Assembly: GCF_023023025.1 (NCBI RefSeq)
Contig: NZ_CP095481.1
Coordinates: 7,825,001-7,889,000, forward strand
Source of the DNA: Amycolatopsis sp. WQ 127309
GTDB lineage: Bacteria; Actinomycetota; Actinomycetes; Mycobacteriales; Pseudonocardiaceae
Direction of reading: 5' to 3'
Length of the DNA: 64,000 nt
A program made the translations under genes and the position numbers. Positions 50,643-59,100 of this stretch are shown piece by piece. The notes beneath the pieces are model-generated. The model was given only the letters and a program-made list of their open reading frames with translations, searched no databases and was not told the origin of the DNA. Position 1 is the first letter of the stretch; every line of letters begins with the position of its first letter.

Positions 50643-52042
50643 GCGGCGTACCTCCCGCGCCAGTGCTCGTCGAGCGGGTAGAGGCCTTCGACGCGCTCGC
50701 CCGCGGCGACCTGCTCGGCGATGAACGTCTCCTGCCGCTCCTGCTCGATCGCCGCGTCGACGACCTCCTCGACCAGGTGCGGCGGGATGACGAGCACGCC
50801 GTCGCCGTCGCCGGCGATGACGTCGCCGGGGCAGACGGCCGCGCCACCGCAGGCGATCGCGACGTCGGCGTCCCACGGCACGTGCCGCCGGCCGAGCACC
50901 GCCGGGTGCGGCCCGGCGTGGTAGGTGGGAATGTCCAAAGCGGACACCGCAGCCAGGTCGCGGACGCCGCCGTCGGTGACGATCCCGGCCGCGCCGGTGA
51001 CCTGCGCGCGCAGCGCCAGGATGTCGCCGACGGTCCCGGTGCCGCGCTCGCCGCGGGCCTCCATCACCAGGACGTCACCCGGGCCGAGGGCGTCGATCGC
51101 GCGTTTCTGCGCGTTGTAGCCGCCGCCGTGCGCGCGGAACAGGTCCTCGCGGTAGGGCAGGTAACGCAGGGTCCGCGCGCGGCCGGTCAGCCGGGCGCCG
51201 GGCCGGGTCGAGGTGAGGCCCTCGATGAAGACGTCGTGGTACCCGCGCTTGCGGAGCTGGACGGAAAGCGTTGCGGTGCCGACGGATTCGATCCGCGCCC
51301 GCAGTTCCGGCGTCAAGGTGAACTCCGGCTCGGCCGTCCCGTGGGCGTCCGCGCGCTGCTGCTCGTCGACGCGGGGGAGCGCGCCGAACGGTCCGAACGG
51401 GACGGTGCCGGCCGCGATCGGCGTGACCAGACGGCCGGTGGTGTGCTCTCCGGCGCTGACTTCGACCTCGACGACGTGACCCGGACCGGCCACCGAGGCG
51501 CCCGCCGGGGTGCCGGTGAGCACGACGTCGCCGGGTTCGAGGGTGATCAGCTGCGAGAGGTCGGCGACGAGCCGGCCGAAGCCGAACAGCAGGTCGGCGG
51601 TGGTGTCGTCCTGGACGAGGTCGCCGTTGAGCCAGGTCCGCAGCCGCAGCGCGGCCGGGTCGACGTCCGCGGCGGGCAGCACGGCCGGGCCGAGCGGGGT
51701 GAAGCCGTCACCGCCCTTCGACCGCAGGTTGCTGCCCTTGTCGGCGTAGCGCAGGTCGTAGACGCCGAAGTCGTTGGCCGCGGTGACGCCGCCGACGTAC
51801 GACCAGCCGTCCTCGGGGGCGACGCGGCGGGCGAGCCGGCCGATGACCAGCGCGATCTCGCCTTCGAAGCCGAGCAGCTCGGTGCCGGCCGGGCGCTCGA
51901 GGACGTCCCCGCTCGCCGCGACCGACGTCGGCGGCTTGAGGAAGTACGACGGCTGCTCGGGGACCCGGCCGCGCTGCGCGGCGCGGGAGCGGTAGTTCAG
52001 GTGCAGCGCGATGATCTTGCCGGGCCGCGCGATGCTGGTCAT
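50624..52042 (-). CDS. Fusion of FAH-family hydrolase/decarboxylase and RraA-like aldolase
   Basis: A 472-residue two-domain enzyme. Residues about 1-215 are an FAH fold with metal site LLGFEGEIALVIGRL, GGVTAANDFGVYDLRYADKG and GDVVLTGTPAG, resembling HpaG (decarboxylase/isomerase for the ring-cleaved diacid). Residues about 250-450 are RraA-like: ALGPGDVLVMEARGERG, AGIVTDGGVRDLAAV and IAGDGDGVLVIPP, the 4-hydroxy-4-methyl-2-oxoglutarate aldolase type. The fusion would join an isomerase/decarboxylase step to pyruvate-releasing cleavage. It is the first intact gene of the operon; a truncated aldehyde dehydrogenase lies upstream. Confidence 0.87.
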   Translation of the reverse strand: MTSIARPGKIIALHLNYRSRAAQRGRVPEQPSYFLKPPTSVAASGDVLERPAGTELLGFEGEIALVIGRLARRVAPEDGWSYVGGVTAANDFGVYDLRYADKGSNLRSKGGDGFTPLGPAVLPAADVDPAALRLRTWLNGDLVQDDTTADLLFGFGRLVADLSQLITLEPGDVVLTGTPAGASVAGPGHVVEVEVSAGEHTTGRLVTPIAAGTVPFGPFGALPRVDEQQRADAHGTAEPEFTLTPELRARIESVGTATLSVQLRKRGYHDVFIEGLTSTRPGARLTGRARTLRYLPYREDLFRAHGGGYNAQKRAIDALGPGDVLVMEARGERGTGTVGDILALRAQVTGAAGIVTDGGVRDLAAVSALDIPTYHAGPHPAVLGRRHVPWDADVAIACGGAAVCPGDVIAGDGDGVLVIPPHLVEEVVDAAIEQERQETFIAEQVAAGERVEGLYPLDEHWRGRYAAWLARR

Positions 52043-52083
52043 CCGTGGTTCCTGCCTGCCGGTTCGGGCGAAAATATCCCAAA

Positions 52084-52096
52084 TAATATACGATCT
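52084..52096 (-). promoter_or_regulatory. AT-rich promoter segment with GntR-like half-site
   Basis: TAATATACGATCT, about 45 bases upstream of the FAH-RraA start, shares TATACGATCT with 52269-52278. The surrounding AAATATCCCAAATAATATA is the most AT-rich stretch in this area. Confidence 0.4.
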
Positions 52097-52105
52097 GCGG
52101 CCTGA

Positions 52106-52228
52106 TCAACAGCCGTAGTGGAGCCACACGGACTTGGTCTCGGTGTAGACGTCGAGGGCCCACGGGCCCATCTCTCGGCCCCAGCCCGACGCCTTATAGC
52201 AGCGGCAGTCCCGGGCGATCAGGGTCAT
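52106..52228 (-). pseudogene. C-terminal stub of an aldehyde dehydrogenase
   Basis: The minus strand reads YKASGWGREMGPWALDVYTE then TKSVWLHYGC and a stop at 52106, exactly the C-terminal tail of betaine-aldehyde-type dehydrogenases (...FGGYKxSGxGREMG...YTxxKSVW). Immediately before it the sequence (MTLIARDCRC, from ATG 52228) is unrelated, so about 450 residues are missing. The stub lies at the head of the catabolic operon, between a perfect GntR-type dyad and the first intact gene, as expected if a large deletion removed a former first gene. Confidence 0.75.
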
Positions 52229-52265
52229 GGGGGCGGGCGCGGGTCACCTCGCAGCATCGGGAGTG

Positions 52266-52275
52266 TCGTATACGA
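52266..52275. promoter_or_regulatory. Candidate GntR operator
   Basis: TCGTATACGA, a perfect 10-base palindrome with the GTATAC core typical of FadR-subgroup GntR regulators, 38 bases upstream of the aldehyde dehydrogenase stub. Confidence 0.5.
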
Positions 52276-52310
52276 TCTTGTCCGGCAATGCTCCCGCGGT
52301 ACCATTCCGG

Positions 52311-53162
52311 TTACGCTGAGTGGTGCCAGTAGTCCCGCTCGGGCGGCACGAGCCAGGTGTCGGGCGGCCCGGCGATCGCGCGTGCGTCGACCGGCCGCAG
52401 CTCCACGTACGCGCAGGCGTAGGCCGCCGCGTTTCCCGGGTACAGATAGGAAAGCAGTACCTCCAGGGCCGAGGAGTCGACGTACGGCGCGCCGCCGGGG
52501 TGCAGGTCCGACCCTTCGGTGACGCCGTCGCGGACGATGCACCCCTGGTTGCCGCTCTTCGGGTTCGAGTACACGCCGTAACAGACCGTGCCCGCCGACA
52601 GGAGCCCGGTGACGACCGGGGTCTGCGGCAGGTAACCCCACGGCTGGGTGACGACGCAGCCGCCGGGCACGTCCGTGACCCCGACGATCTGATCGGTGCC
52701 CTCGGGCGCCCACGGATCCGCGGACAGCGCCCGGCCGACCGCGGGATCGGCGGTGACGGCGTCGAGCCGCCGCGCCGCCTCCGCCGCGTCGACACCCGCG
52801 ACACACGCGAGTCCGGTGCCTTCCAGCAGGCAGCCGTGCAGCGCGGCGCCGAGACCGGGCGCCGCCGCCACGATGACGGCCTCGGTGTCGCTGAGCGCGA
52901 TCCCGGTGGGTGGGGCGCCGAACAGGTCCGGGGTGGGCCCGGCCAGCGCGAGCCGCCCGGGCGGCCAGCCGGCCGGGTCCGGCCGCCACGGATCCGCGCC
53001 CGCGCCGGCCAGCACGCGGGCGTTCTCCGGCCGGCGCGCGTGCACCGCCCACCACAACGCGGTGTGGCCCCCGGTTTCGGCGTCGACGTCGGCGGCCTGG
53101 CGCGCCAGCTCCGCCACCTGCTCCGGCGTGCCGCGTTCGGCGGCGTCCTGCAGCGCGGTCAT
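52311..53162 (-). CDS. Ankyrin-repeat protein with unknown C-terminal domain
   Basis: A 283-residue protein. Residues about 1-65 form two ankyrin repeats (LQDAAERGTPEQVAELARQA, GGHTALWWAVHARRPENARV). The rest, not recognised, has WGYLPQTPVVTGLLSAGTVC and ALEVLLSYLYPGNAAAYACA and could be an enzyme or interaction module. The start is ATG 53162; the much longer open frame to 55385 is antisense to the STAND gene. It is divergent from an XRE-STAND-TPR regulator across two CGAATTCG palindromes, so the two are probably regulated together. Confidence 0.75.
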   Translation of the reverse strand: MTALQDAAERGTPEQVAELARQAADVDAETGGHTALWWAVHARRPENARVLAGAGADPWRPDPAGWPPGRLALAGPTPDLFGAPPTGIALSDTEAVIVAAAPGLGAALHGCLLEGTGLACVAGVDAAEAARRLDAVTADPAVGRALSADPWAPEGTDQIVGVTDVPGGCVVTQPWGYLPQTPVVTGLLSAGTVCYGVYSNPKSGNQGCIVRDGVTEGSDLHPGGAPYVDSSALEVLLSYLYPGNAAAYACAYVELRPVDARAIAGPPDTWLVPPERDYWHHSA

Positions 53163-53173
53163 CGGTTCCCCCT

Positions 53174-53219
53174 CGAATTCGGTTCGCGGCGACCGTAGCG
53201 GGCGGCACCGACGAATTCG
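53174..53219. promoter_or_regulatory. Paired CGAATTCG palindromes in divergent promoter
   Basis: The 8-base palindrome CGAATTCG occurs at 53174-53181 and 53212-53219, 38 bases apart, extended to TCGAATTCG and CGAATTCGA as mirror-image copies. The gap between the divergent starts is 114 bases. A candidate site for the XRE domain of the adjacent regulator. Confidence 0.5.
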
Positions 53220-53276
53220 ACGGGTAGCGCGGCACGGAGTCCGCGTGTGATGCTCGGTACCGGAGGGGGAGGGGAG

Positions 53277-55505
53277 ATGGACTCGTTCGGGGCGCGGTTG
53301 CGCCGTCTTCGGCGCGCCCTGGGGCTGACCCAGGAGGCGCTGGCCGAGAAGTCGGGCCTCAGCGGGCAGGCCGTCGGCGCGCTCGAACGCGGGGACCGGC
53401 GGTTCCCGCAGCGTGCCACCCTCGACCGGCTCGCCGACGCCCTCGACCTCGACGGCGACGAGCGCGACGCCTTCGTCGCGGCCGCCGCCCGGCCCGGCAC
53501 GCCCAAGCCGGAACCGGGCGTCGTCCCGCGCGAGCTGCCGGGCGAGATCGCCGCGTTCACCGGGCGGGAAGCCGAGATCGAGCGCGTCCTGGCCTGTTTC
53601 GGCGAGGACCGGCCGGGGGTCGTGGTCGCCGTCGCCGGGATGGCCGGGATCGGGAAGACGGCGCTGGCCCTGCACGCCGGGCACCGGCTCGCGCGGCGCT
53701 TCCCCGACGGCTCCCTGCACCTGGACCTGCGCGGGCACGCGGCCGACCCGCCGGACCCGCTCGACCTGGTCGACCGCGTGATCCGCGAGCTCGGCGGCGA
53801 ATCGCCGACGCCGCTCGCGCTCGACACCGCGACGGCGCGGCTGCGGTCGCTGCTCGCCGCGAAACGCGTGCTGCTCCTGCTCGACAACGCCCGGGACGCC
53901 GCGCACGTCGCGCCGCTGCTGCCCGGGGGCGGCGGCTCGGGGGCGATCGTCACCAGCCGCGCCGCGCTGCCCGACCTGCCGCAGGCGCACCAGGTCCTGC
54001 TCGACGTGCTGCCCGAGGCCGACGCGCTGCGGCTGCTGGCCGCGGAGATCGGCGCCGAGCGGGTCGCGGCCGAACCCGCGGCGGCGCGCGCGGTCGCCCG
54101 GCTGTGCGGGTACCTGCCGCTGGCCCTGCACCTCGCCGGGGCCCGGCTCGCGACCCGGCCGAACTGGCCCGTCGCCCACCTCGCGCACCGGCTCGACGAC
54201 GAGCGCCGCCGCCTCGACGAAACCGGCGTCCGGACGAGCTTCGAGCTCGCGTTCGGCCGCCTGGAGGCCGGTGACCCGGCCGCCGCCCGCGCGTACCCGC
54301 TGCTGTCGCTGCTCGACGTCCCGGAGCTGTCGGTGGCCGTCGCGAGCCGGCTGCTCGACGCGCCCGAACGCGAGACCGAAGAACTGCTGGAACGGCTCGC
54401 CGACGAGCACCTGCTGACCACGCCCGCGCCCGGCTGGTACCGGCTGCACGACCTGCTCCGGCTCTACGCCCGCGAACACGCCGAGCGGCTGACCACGGCC
54501 GAGCGGGCCGGCGCGATCACCCGGGTCGTCGAGCTGTGCGCGGCGATGGCCTGGCGGAGCATGGCGCTGGTCGCGGCGGCCTCGCAGCGACACGACTGGG
54601 CCGCGGGCCGCTGGTCGGTCGAGCCGGCGCCGGCGTCCACGGAAGAGGTGTTCGGCTGGCTCGACGCCCACCAGCCGCACCTGGTCACCGTCGTGCGGCA
54701 GGCCGCCGCGACGCCGGGGGTGCCCGCCGAGTCGATCGCCGCGATCGGGCTCGGCCTGTTCGAGTACCACCGGGCGCGGGCGCGGTGGCGCGACGCCGTC
54801 CACGTCGACGAGCTGGCCCTGGAGCTGGTCGACGGCGTCGACCGGGTGGCCGCCGCGACGCTGCGCAACGACCTCGGCGTCGCCGAGGCCGAGCTGGTCC
54901 ACGGCGGTGAGGCGCCGGACTTCCGGCGGGCCCACGCGCACATGCGCCGCAGCCTCGCGGACTGGGAGGCGATCGGGGATCCGCGCCAGCTCGCGAGCAG
55001 CCTCAACAACCTCTGCTTCGTGTTCGGCCTCGGTGACGACCTGGACTCGGCCATCGAGTTCGGGGAGCGCGGCCTGCAGCTCAACCGGTCGCTGGGCCTG
55101 CGGCACGTCGAGACGCTGAACCTGGTCAACCTCGGCATCCTGTACGGGCGCCGGGGCGACCGGGAGCGCGAGCTGGTCTACGCGACCGACGCGGTGGCCG
55201 TCGCCGGCGACACCGGTGACGTGCGGGGCATGGCCTACGGCTGCATGCGGGCCGGCATCGTGCACCGCGAGGCGGGCCGGCCGGCCGAAGCCCTCGGGGA
55301 ACTCCGCCGCAGCGCCGGGCTCTGGCGCGTCGCGGGTGTCCGGCTTTACGAGGCGATGGCGCTCGCCGAGCTGGGCCGCGCGCACCTGGAGTCGGGGGGC
55401 CGCGAGCAGGCGCGGGAAGTGCTCACGGAGGCGCTGGCGATGATGCGGGAGTACGGGGGCGAGGAGCGCGTCGAAGCGGTCCGAGCTGACCTGGAACGGC
55501 TGTAG
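53277..55505 (+). CDS. XRE-HTH / NB-ARC (STAND) / TPR regulator
   Basis: A 742-residue signal-transduction ATPase. Residues about 5-65 are an XRE helix-turn-helix (LRRALGLTQEALAEKSGLSG). The NB-ARC domain has P-loop VAGMAGIGKTALALHAG (about residue 120), Walker B RVLLLLDNARD (about 199), the GLPL-like GYLPLALHLAG and an MHD-like RLHDLLRLYA. The C-terminal third is TPR (LGVAEAELVHG, SSLNNLCFVFGLGDDLDSAI). AfsR-type regulators share NB-ARC-TPR but start with a SARP domain. ATG 53277 is used because GGGAG precedes it and the HTH begins there. Probably ATP-gated transcription control. Confidence 0.88.
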   Translation: MDSFGARLRRLRRALGLTQEALAEKSGLSGQAVGALERGDRRFPQRATLDRLADALDLDGDERDAFVAAAARPGTPKPEPGVVPRELPGEIAAFTGREAEIERVLACFGEDRPGVVVAVAGMAGIGKTALALHAGHRLARRFPDGSLHLDLRGHAADPPDPLDLVDRVIRELGGESPTPLALDTATARLRSLLAAKRVLLLLDNARDAAHVAPLLPGGGGSGAIVTSRAALPDLPQAHQVLLDVLPEADALRLLAAEIGAERVAAEPAAARAVARLCGYLPLALHLAGARLATRPNWPVAHLAHRLDDERRRLDETGVRTSFELAFGRLEAGDPAAARAYPLLSLLDVPELSVAVASRLLDAPERETEELLERLADEHLLTTPAPGWYRLHDLLRLYAREHAERLTTAERAGAITRVVELCAAMAWRSMALVAAASQRHDWAAGRWSVEPAPASTEEVFGWLDAHQPHLVTVVRQAAATPGVPAESIAAIGLGLFEYHRARARWRDAVHVDELALELVDGVDRVAAATLRNDLGVAEAELVHGGEAPDFRRAHAHMRRSLADWEAIGDPRQLASSLNNLCFVFGLGDDLDSAIEFGERGLQLNRSLGLRHVETLNLVNLGILYGRRGDRERELVYATDAVAVAGDTGDVRGMAYGCMRAGIVHREAGRPAEALGELRRSAGLWRVAGVRLYEAMALAELGRAHLESGGREQAREVLTEALAMMREYGGEERVEAVRADLERL

Positions 55506-55749
55506 CGCCGGCCCCGGCGACGAGCCCGGCGGTCAGGAACGGCCGCGGCCGGTGCACGGCGTGGCAGGCGACGACGTCCTGAGATCCGCTGCCCCCGGTG
55601 GCGCAGGTCAGCAGGATCGTGTCGCGGACGCGCTGCACGTACAGCAGCCGCGTCTGCGATGGCGCGGCGGCCGCCGCGGTTCCGGGCACGCCGGCGAGCG
55701 AGGTGGCCGCGAGCAGTGCGGCCGAAAGGAGCCTCCAGGAGGTCGTCAC
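55423..55749 (-). CDS. Small secreted protein, possibly a truncated SSI-like inhibitor
   Basis: A 108-residue ORF from GTG 55749 behind GGAAGG. A clear Sec signal peptide (RLLSAALLAATSLAGVPGTA, cut near AAAA) is followed by RLLYVQRVRDTILLTCATGG and SGSQDVVACHAV, a spacing of two cysteines that recalls the start of subtilisin-inhibitor (SSI) domains. The remaining 45 residues are low-complexity and overlap the 3' end of the STAND gene antisense, so the C-terminus may be decayed. Secretion is well supported; the SSI link is weak. Confidence 0.45.
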   Translation of the reverse strand: MTTSWRLLSAALLAATSLAGVPGTAAAAAPSQTRLLYVQRVRDTILLTCATGGSGSQDVVACHAVHRPRPFLTAGLVAGAGATAVPGQLGPLRRAPRPRTPASSPAPP

Positions 55750-56193
55750 CGATGCCTTCCTCGTCCGGGACTTTCACGGCACGCCGATCTTCGTGGCGTG
55801 CCGCCGGACGCGACAGCGACAACCTCTACAAAGCACCTATACAACTGTGGTTCGCCCTTGAGCACCCCGCGGCCGGCCGGGCGGCGCCGCCGACCCTCCA
55901 CAATGGACGCACAGAGTGTCCACAATAGACTCGCGTGCCTGTGCGCGACGAAGCCCGCGACGCGTCCGGAGGGACGTCGCCGCGGCGTTCAGCCGAACGG
56001 GTCAACCGGGCCGGAAGGCCTGCGGGGGAAGGGAAAGGCTCGCGAGCACCGCCTCGGCTGCGCATCCGGGTCCGGGCGCGGCTGGTTGCTCAACCGTTGC
56101 CGCTCAGCTTAGTGCCCCTGCACTATGCTGGACCCTCCGGCGTGCGCCGGGCCCGGCGCACGGGGCGCCGGCAACCGGAGAAACGGGTGGCGG
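55750..56193. other. Intergenic region before the poly-HAMP kinase
   Basis: No convincing gene. It holds a direct repeat, TCCACAATGGAC (55897-55908) and TCCACAATAGAC (55919-55930), offset by exactly 22 bases, about two helical turns, so a protein could bind both copies on the same DNA face. A TATGCT (56124-56129) is a possible -10 box for the kinase but no matching -35 was found. Open frames through here in other phases look like shadows. Confidence 0.5.
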
Positions 56194-59100
56194 ATGGCTG
56201 GGGCAATGGTCGAAGGCGTGCGCCCGGGTGCCAAAGGCGCAGTCGCAGGCGTGGGCGAGGCGGGCGAGCAGGAGCTGCGCCGGCTGCTGGCCGGCCTGAC
56301 CGCGGTGCGCGACGGCGACTTCGGCATCCGGCTGCCGGGCGAGACCGACGGCCTGCTCGGCGAGATCGCCACCGTCTTCAACGGCATGGCCGACCAGCTG
56401 TCCCTGTTCACCTCCGAGGTCACCCGCGTCGCGCGCGAGGTCGGCAGCGAGGGCCAGCTCGGCGGGCAGGCGAAGGTCCCCGGCGTGTCCGGCACCTGGA
56501 AGGACCTCACCGACTCGGTCAACGCCATGGCCGGCAACCTCACCACCCAGGTCCGCGACATCGCCCAGGTGGCGACCGCCGTCGCGAAGGGCGACCTGTC
56601 GCAGAAGATCGACGTCGACGCCCGCGGCGAGATCCTGGAGCTGAAGGACACCGTCAACACGATGGTGGACCAGCTGTCGTCGTTCGCGGACGAGGTCACC
56701 CGCGTGGCCCGCGAGGTCGGCAGCGAGGGCCGGCTCGGCGGGCAGGCGCAGGTCCCCGGCGTCGGCGGCGTCTGGCGCGACCTCACCGACTCGGTGAACT
56801 TCATGGCCGGGAACCTGACCGACCAGGTCCGCAACGTCGCCCAGGTGACGACGGCGGTGGCCAAGGGCGACCTCTCGCAGAAGATCACGGTCGACGCCCG
56901 GGGCGAGATCCTTGAGCTCAAGAGCACGATCAACACGATGGTCGACCAGCTGTCGTCGTTCGCGGACGAGGTCACCCGCGTCGCGCGCGAGGTCGGCACG
57001 GAAGGGCGCCTCGGCGGCCAGGCGGACGTCAAGGGCGTCTCCGGCACCTGGCGCGACCTCACCGACTCGGTGAACTTCATGGCCGGCAACCTGACCGACC
57101 AGGTCCGCAACATCGCCCAGGTGGCGACGGCGGTGGCCAAGGGCGACCTGTCGCAGAAGATCCGGGTCGACGCCCGCGGCGAGGTCCTGGAGCTGAAGGA
57201 CACCATCAACACGATGGTGGATCAGCTGTCCGCGTTCGCGGACGAGGTCACGAGAGTGGCCCGCGAGGTGGGCACCGAGGGCCGGCTGGGCGGGCAGGCG
57301 GACGTCAAGGGCGTCTCCGGCACCTGGAAGGACCTCACCGAGTCGGTCAACGTCATGGGCGACAACCTGACCGCGCAGGTCCGCTCGATCGCCCAGGTCA
57401 CCACCGCCGTCGCCCGCGGTGACCTGTCGCAGAAGATCCGGGTCGACGCCCGCGGCGAGATCCTCGAGCTGAAGGACACCATCAACACGATGGTGGACCA
57501 GCTGTCCGCGTTCGCGGACGAGGTCACGCGCGTCGCGCGCGAGGTCGGCACCGAGGGCAACCTCGGCGGCCAGGCCACGGTCCGCGGCGTCTCGGGGACC
57601 TGGAAGAACCTCACCGACAACGTCAACGTGATGGCGTCCAACCTGACCGGCCAGGTCCGCTCGATCGCCCAGGTCGCGACGGCGGTCGCCCGCGGCGACC
57701 TGTCCCGCAAGATCACCGTCGAGGCCAAGGGCGAGGTCGCGGCGCTGGCCGACGTCATCAACACGATGGTCGACACGCTGTCGGCGTTCGCGGACGAGGT
57801 CACCCGCGTCGCCCGCGAGGTCGGCACCGAGGGGATGCTCGGCGGGCAGGCGCGCGTGCCGAACGTCGCGGGCACCTGGAAGGACCTCACCGACAACGTC
57901 AACTCGATGGCCAACAACCTCACCGGGCAGGTCCGCAACATCGCCCAGGTGACCACCGCCGTCGCGCAGGGCGACCTGACCCGCAAGATCGACGTCGACG
58001 CCCGCGGCGAGATCCTCGAGCTCAAGACCACGATCAACACGATGGTCGACCAGCTCTCCGCGTTCGCCGCGGAAGTCACGCGCGTCGCGCGCGAGGTCGG
58101 CAGCGAGGGCCGCCTCGGCGGGCAGGCCGAGGTCGAAGGCGTCTCCGGTACCTGGAAGCGGCTGACCGAGAACGTCAACGAGCTGGCCGGGAACCTCACC
58201 CGCCAGGTCCGCGCGATCGCCGAGGTGACCAGCGCCGTCGCCGAGGGCGACCTGACCCGCTCGATCACCGTCGACGCCTCCGGCGAGGTCGCCGAGCTGA
58301 AGGACAACATCAACTCGATGGTCGAGTCGCTGCGCGAGACGACGCGGGCGAACCAGGAGCAGGACTGGCTCAAGTCCAACCTGGCCACGATCACCGGGCT
58401 GATGCAGGGCCGCCGCGACCTCGCCGTCGTCGCGGCCGCGGTGATGGACGAGCTCGTCCCGCTGGTCAACGCCCAGTACGGCGCGTTCTACCTCGCCGAC
58501 GACACGGCCGAGATCCCGGAGCTGCGGCTGGTCGGCGCGTACGGCCACCCGGACGACGGCGCCGGTCCCGTGGTGCGGTTCCGGGTCGGCCAGTCGCTGG
58601 TCGGGCAGGCCGCGCGCAGCCGCCGGCCGATCGCGGTCGACGACGTCCCGCCGGGTTACGCCACGATCTCCTCGGGCCTCGGCCGGACCGCGCCGGCCAG
58701 CCTGATCGTGCTGCCGATCGTGGTCGAGGACCAGGTGCTCGGCGTGCTGGAACTGGCCTCGATGCACGGCTTCACCGTGGCGCACCGGGCGTTCCTCGAG
58801 CTGCTCATGGAGCAGATCGGCGTCAACGTCAACAGCATCGTCGCCAACGCCCGCACCGACGAGCTGCTCGGCGAGTCGCAGCGGCTGACCGCCGAGCTGC
58901 AGGCGCGTTCGGAGGAGCTGCAGGCCCGCCAGGAGGAACTCCAGTCGTCCAACGCCGAGCTGGAGGAGAAGGCCGCGCTGCTGGTCACGCAGAACCGCGA
59001 CATCGAGACGAAGAACCTGGAGATCGAGCAGGCCCGCCAGGAATTGGAGGCCCGCGCCCAGCAGCTGACGCTGGCGTCGAAGTACAAGTCGGAGTTCCTG

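Noticed and set aside
52311..55385. 1024-codon minus-strand open frame
   Set aside because: Only its first 283 codons from ATG 53162 make sense (ankyrin protein); the rest is antisense to the XRE-STAND gene.
55935..56915. 326-codon frame over the kinase start
   Set aside because: Overlaps the HAMP repeats in another phase and becomes Arg-Gly-Pro shadow text.
56592..58300. CRISPR-like or satellite array
   Set aside because: The 276-base period is in frame and encodes HAMP domains; no spacers.
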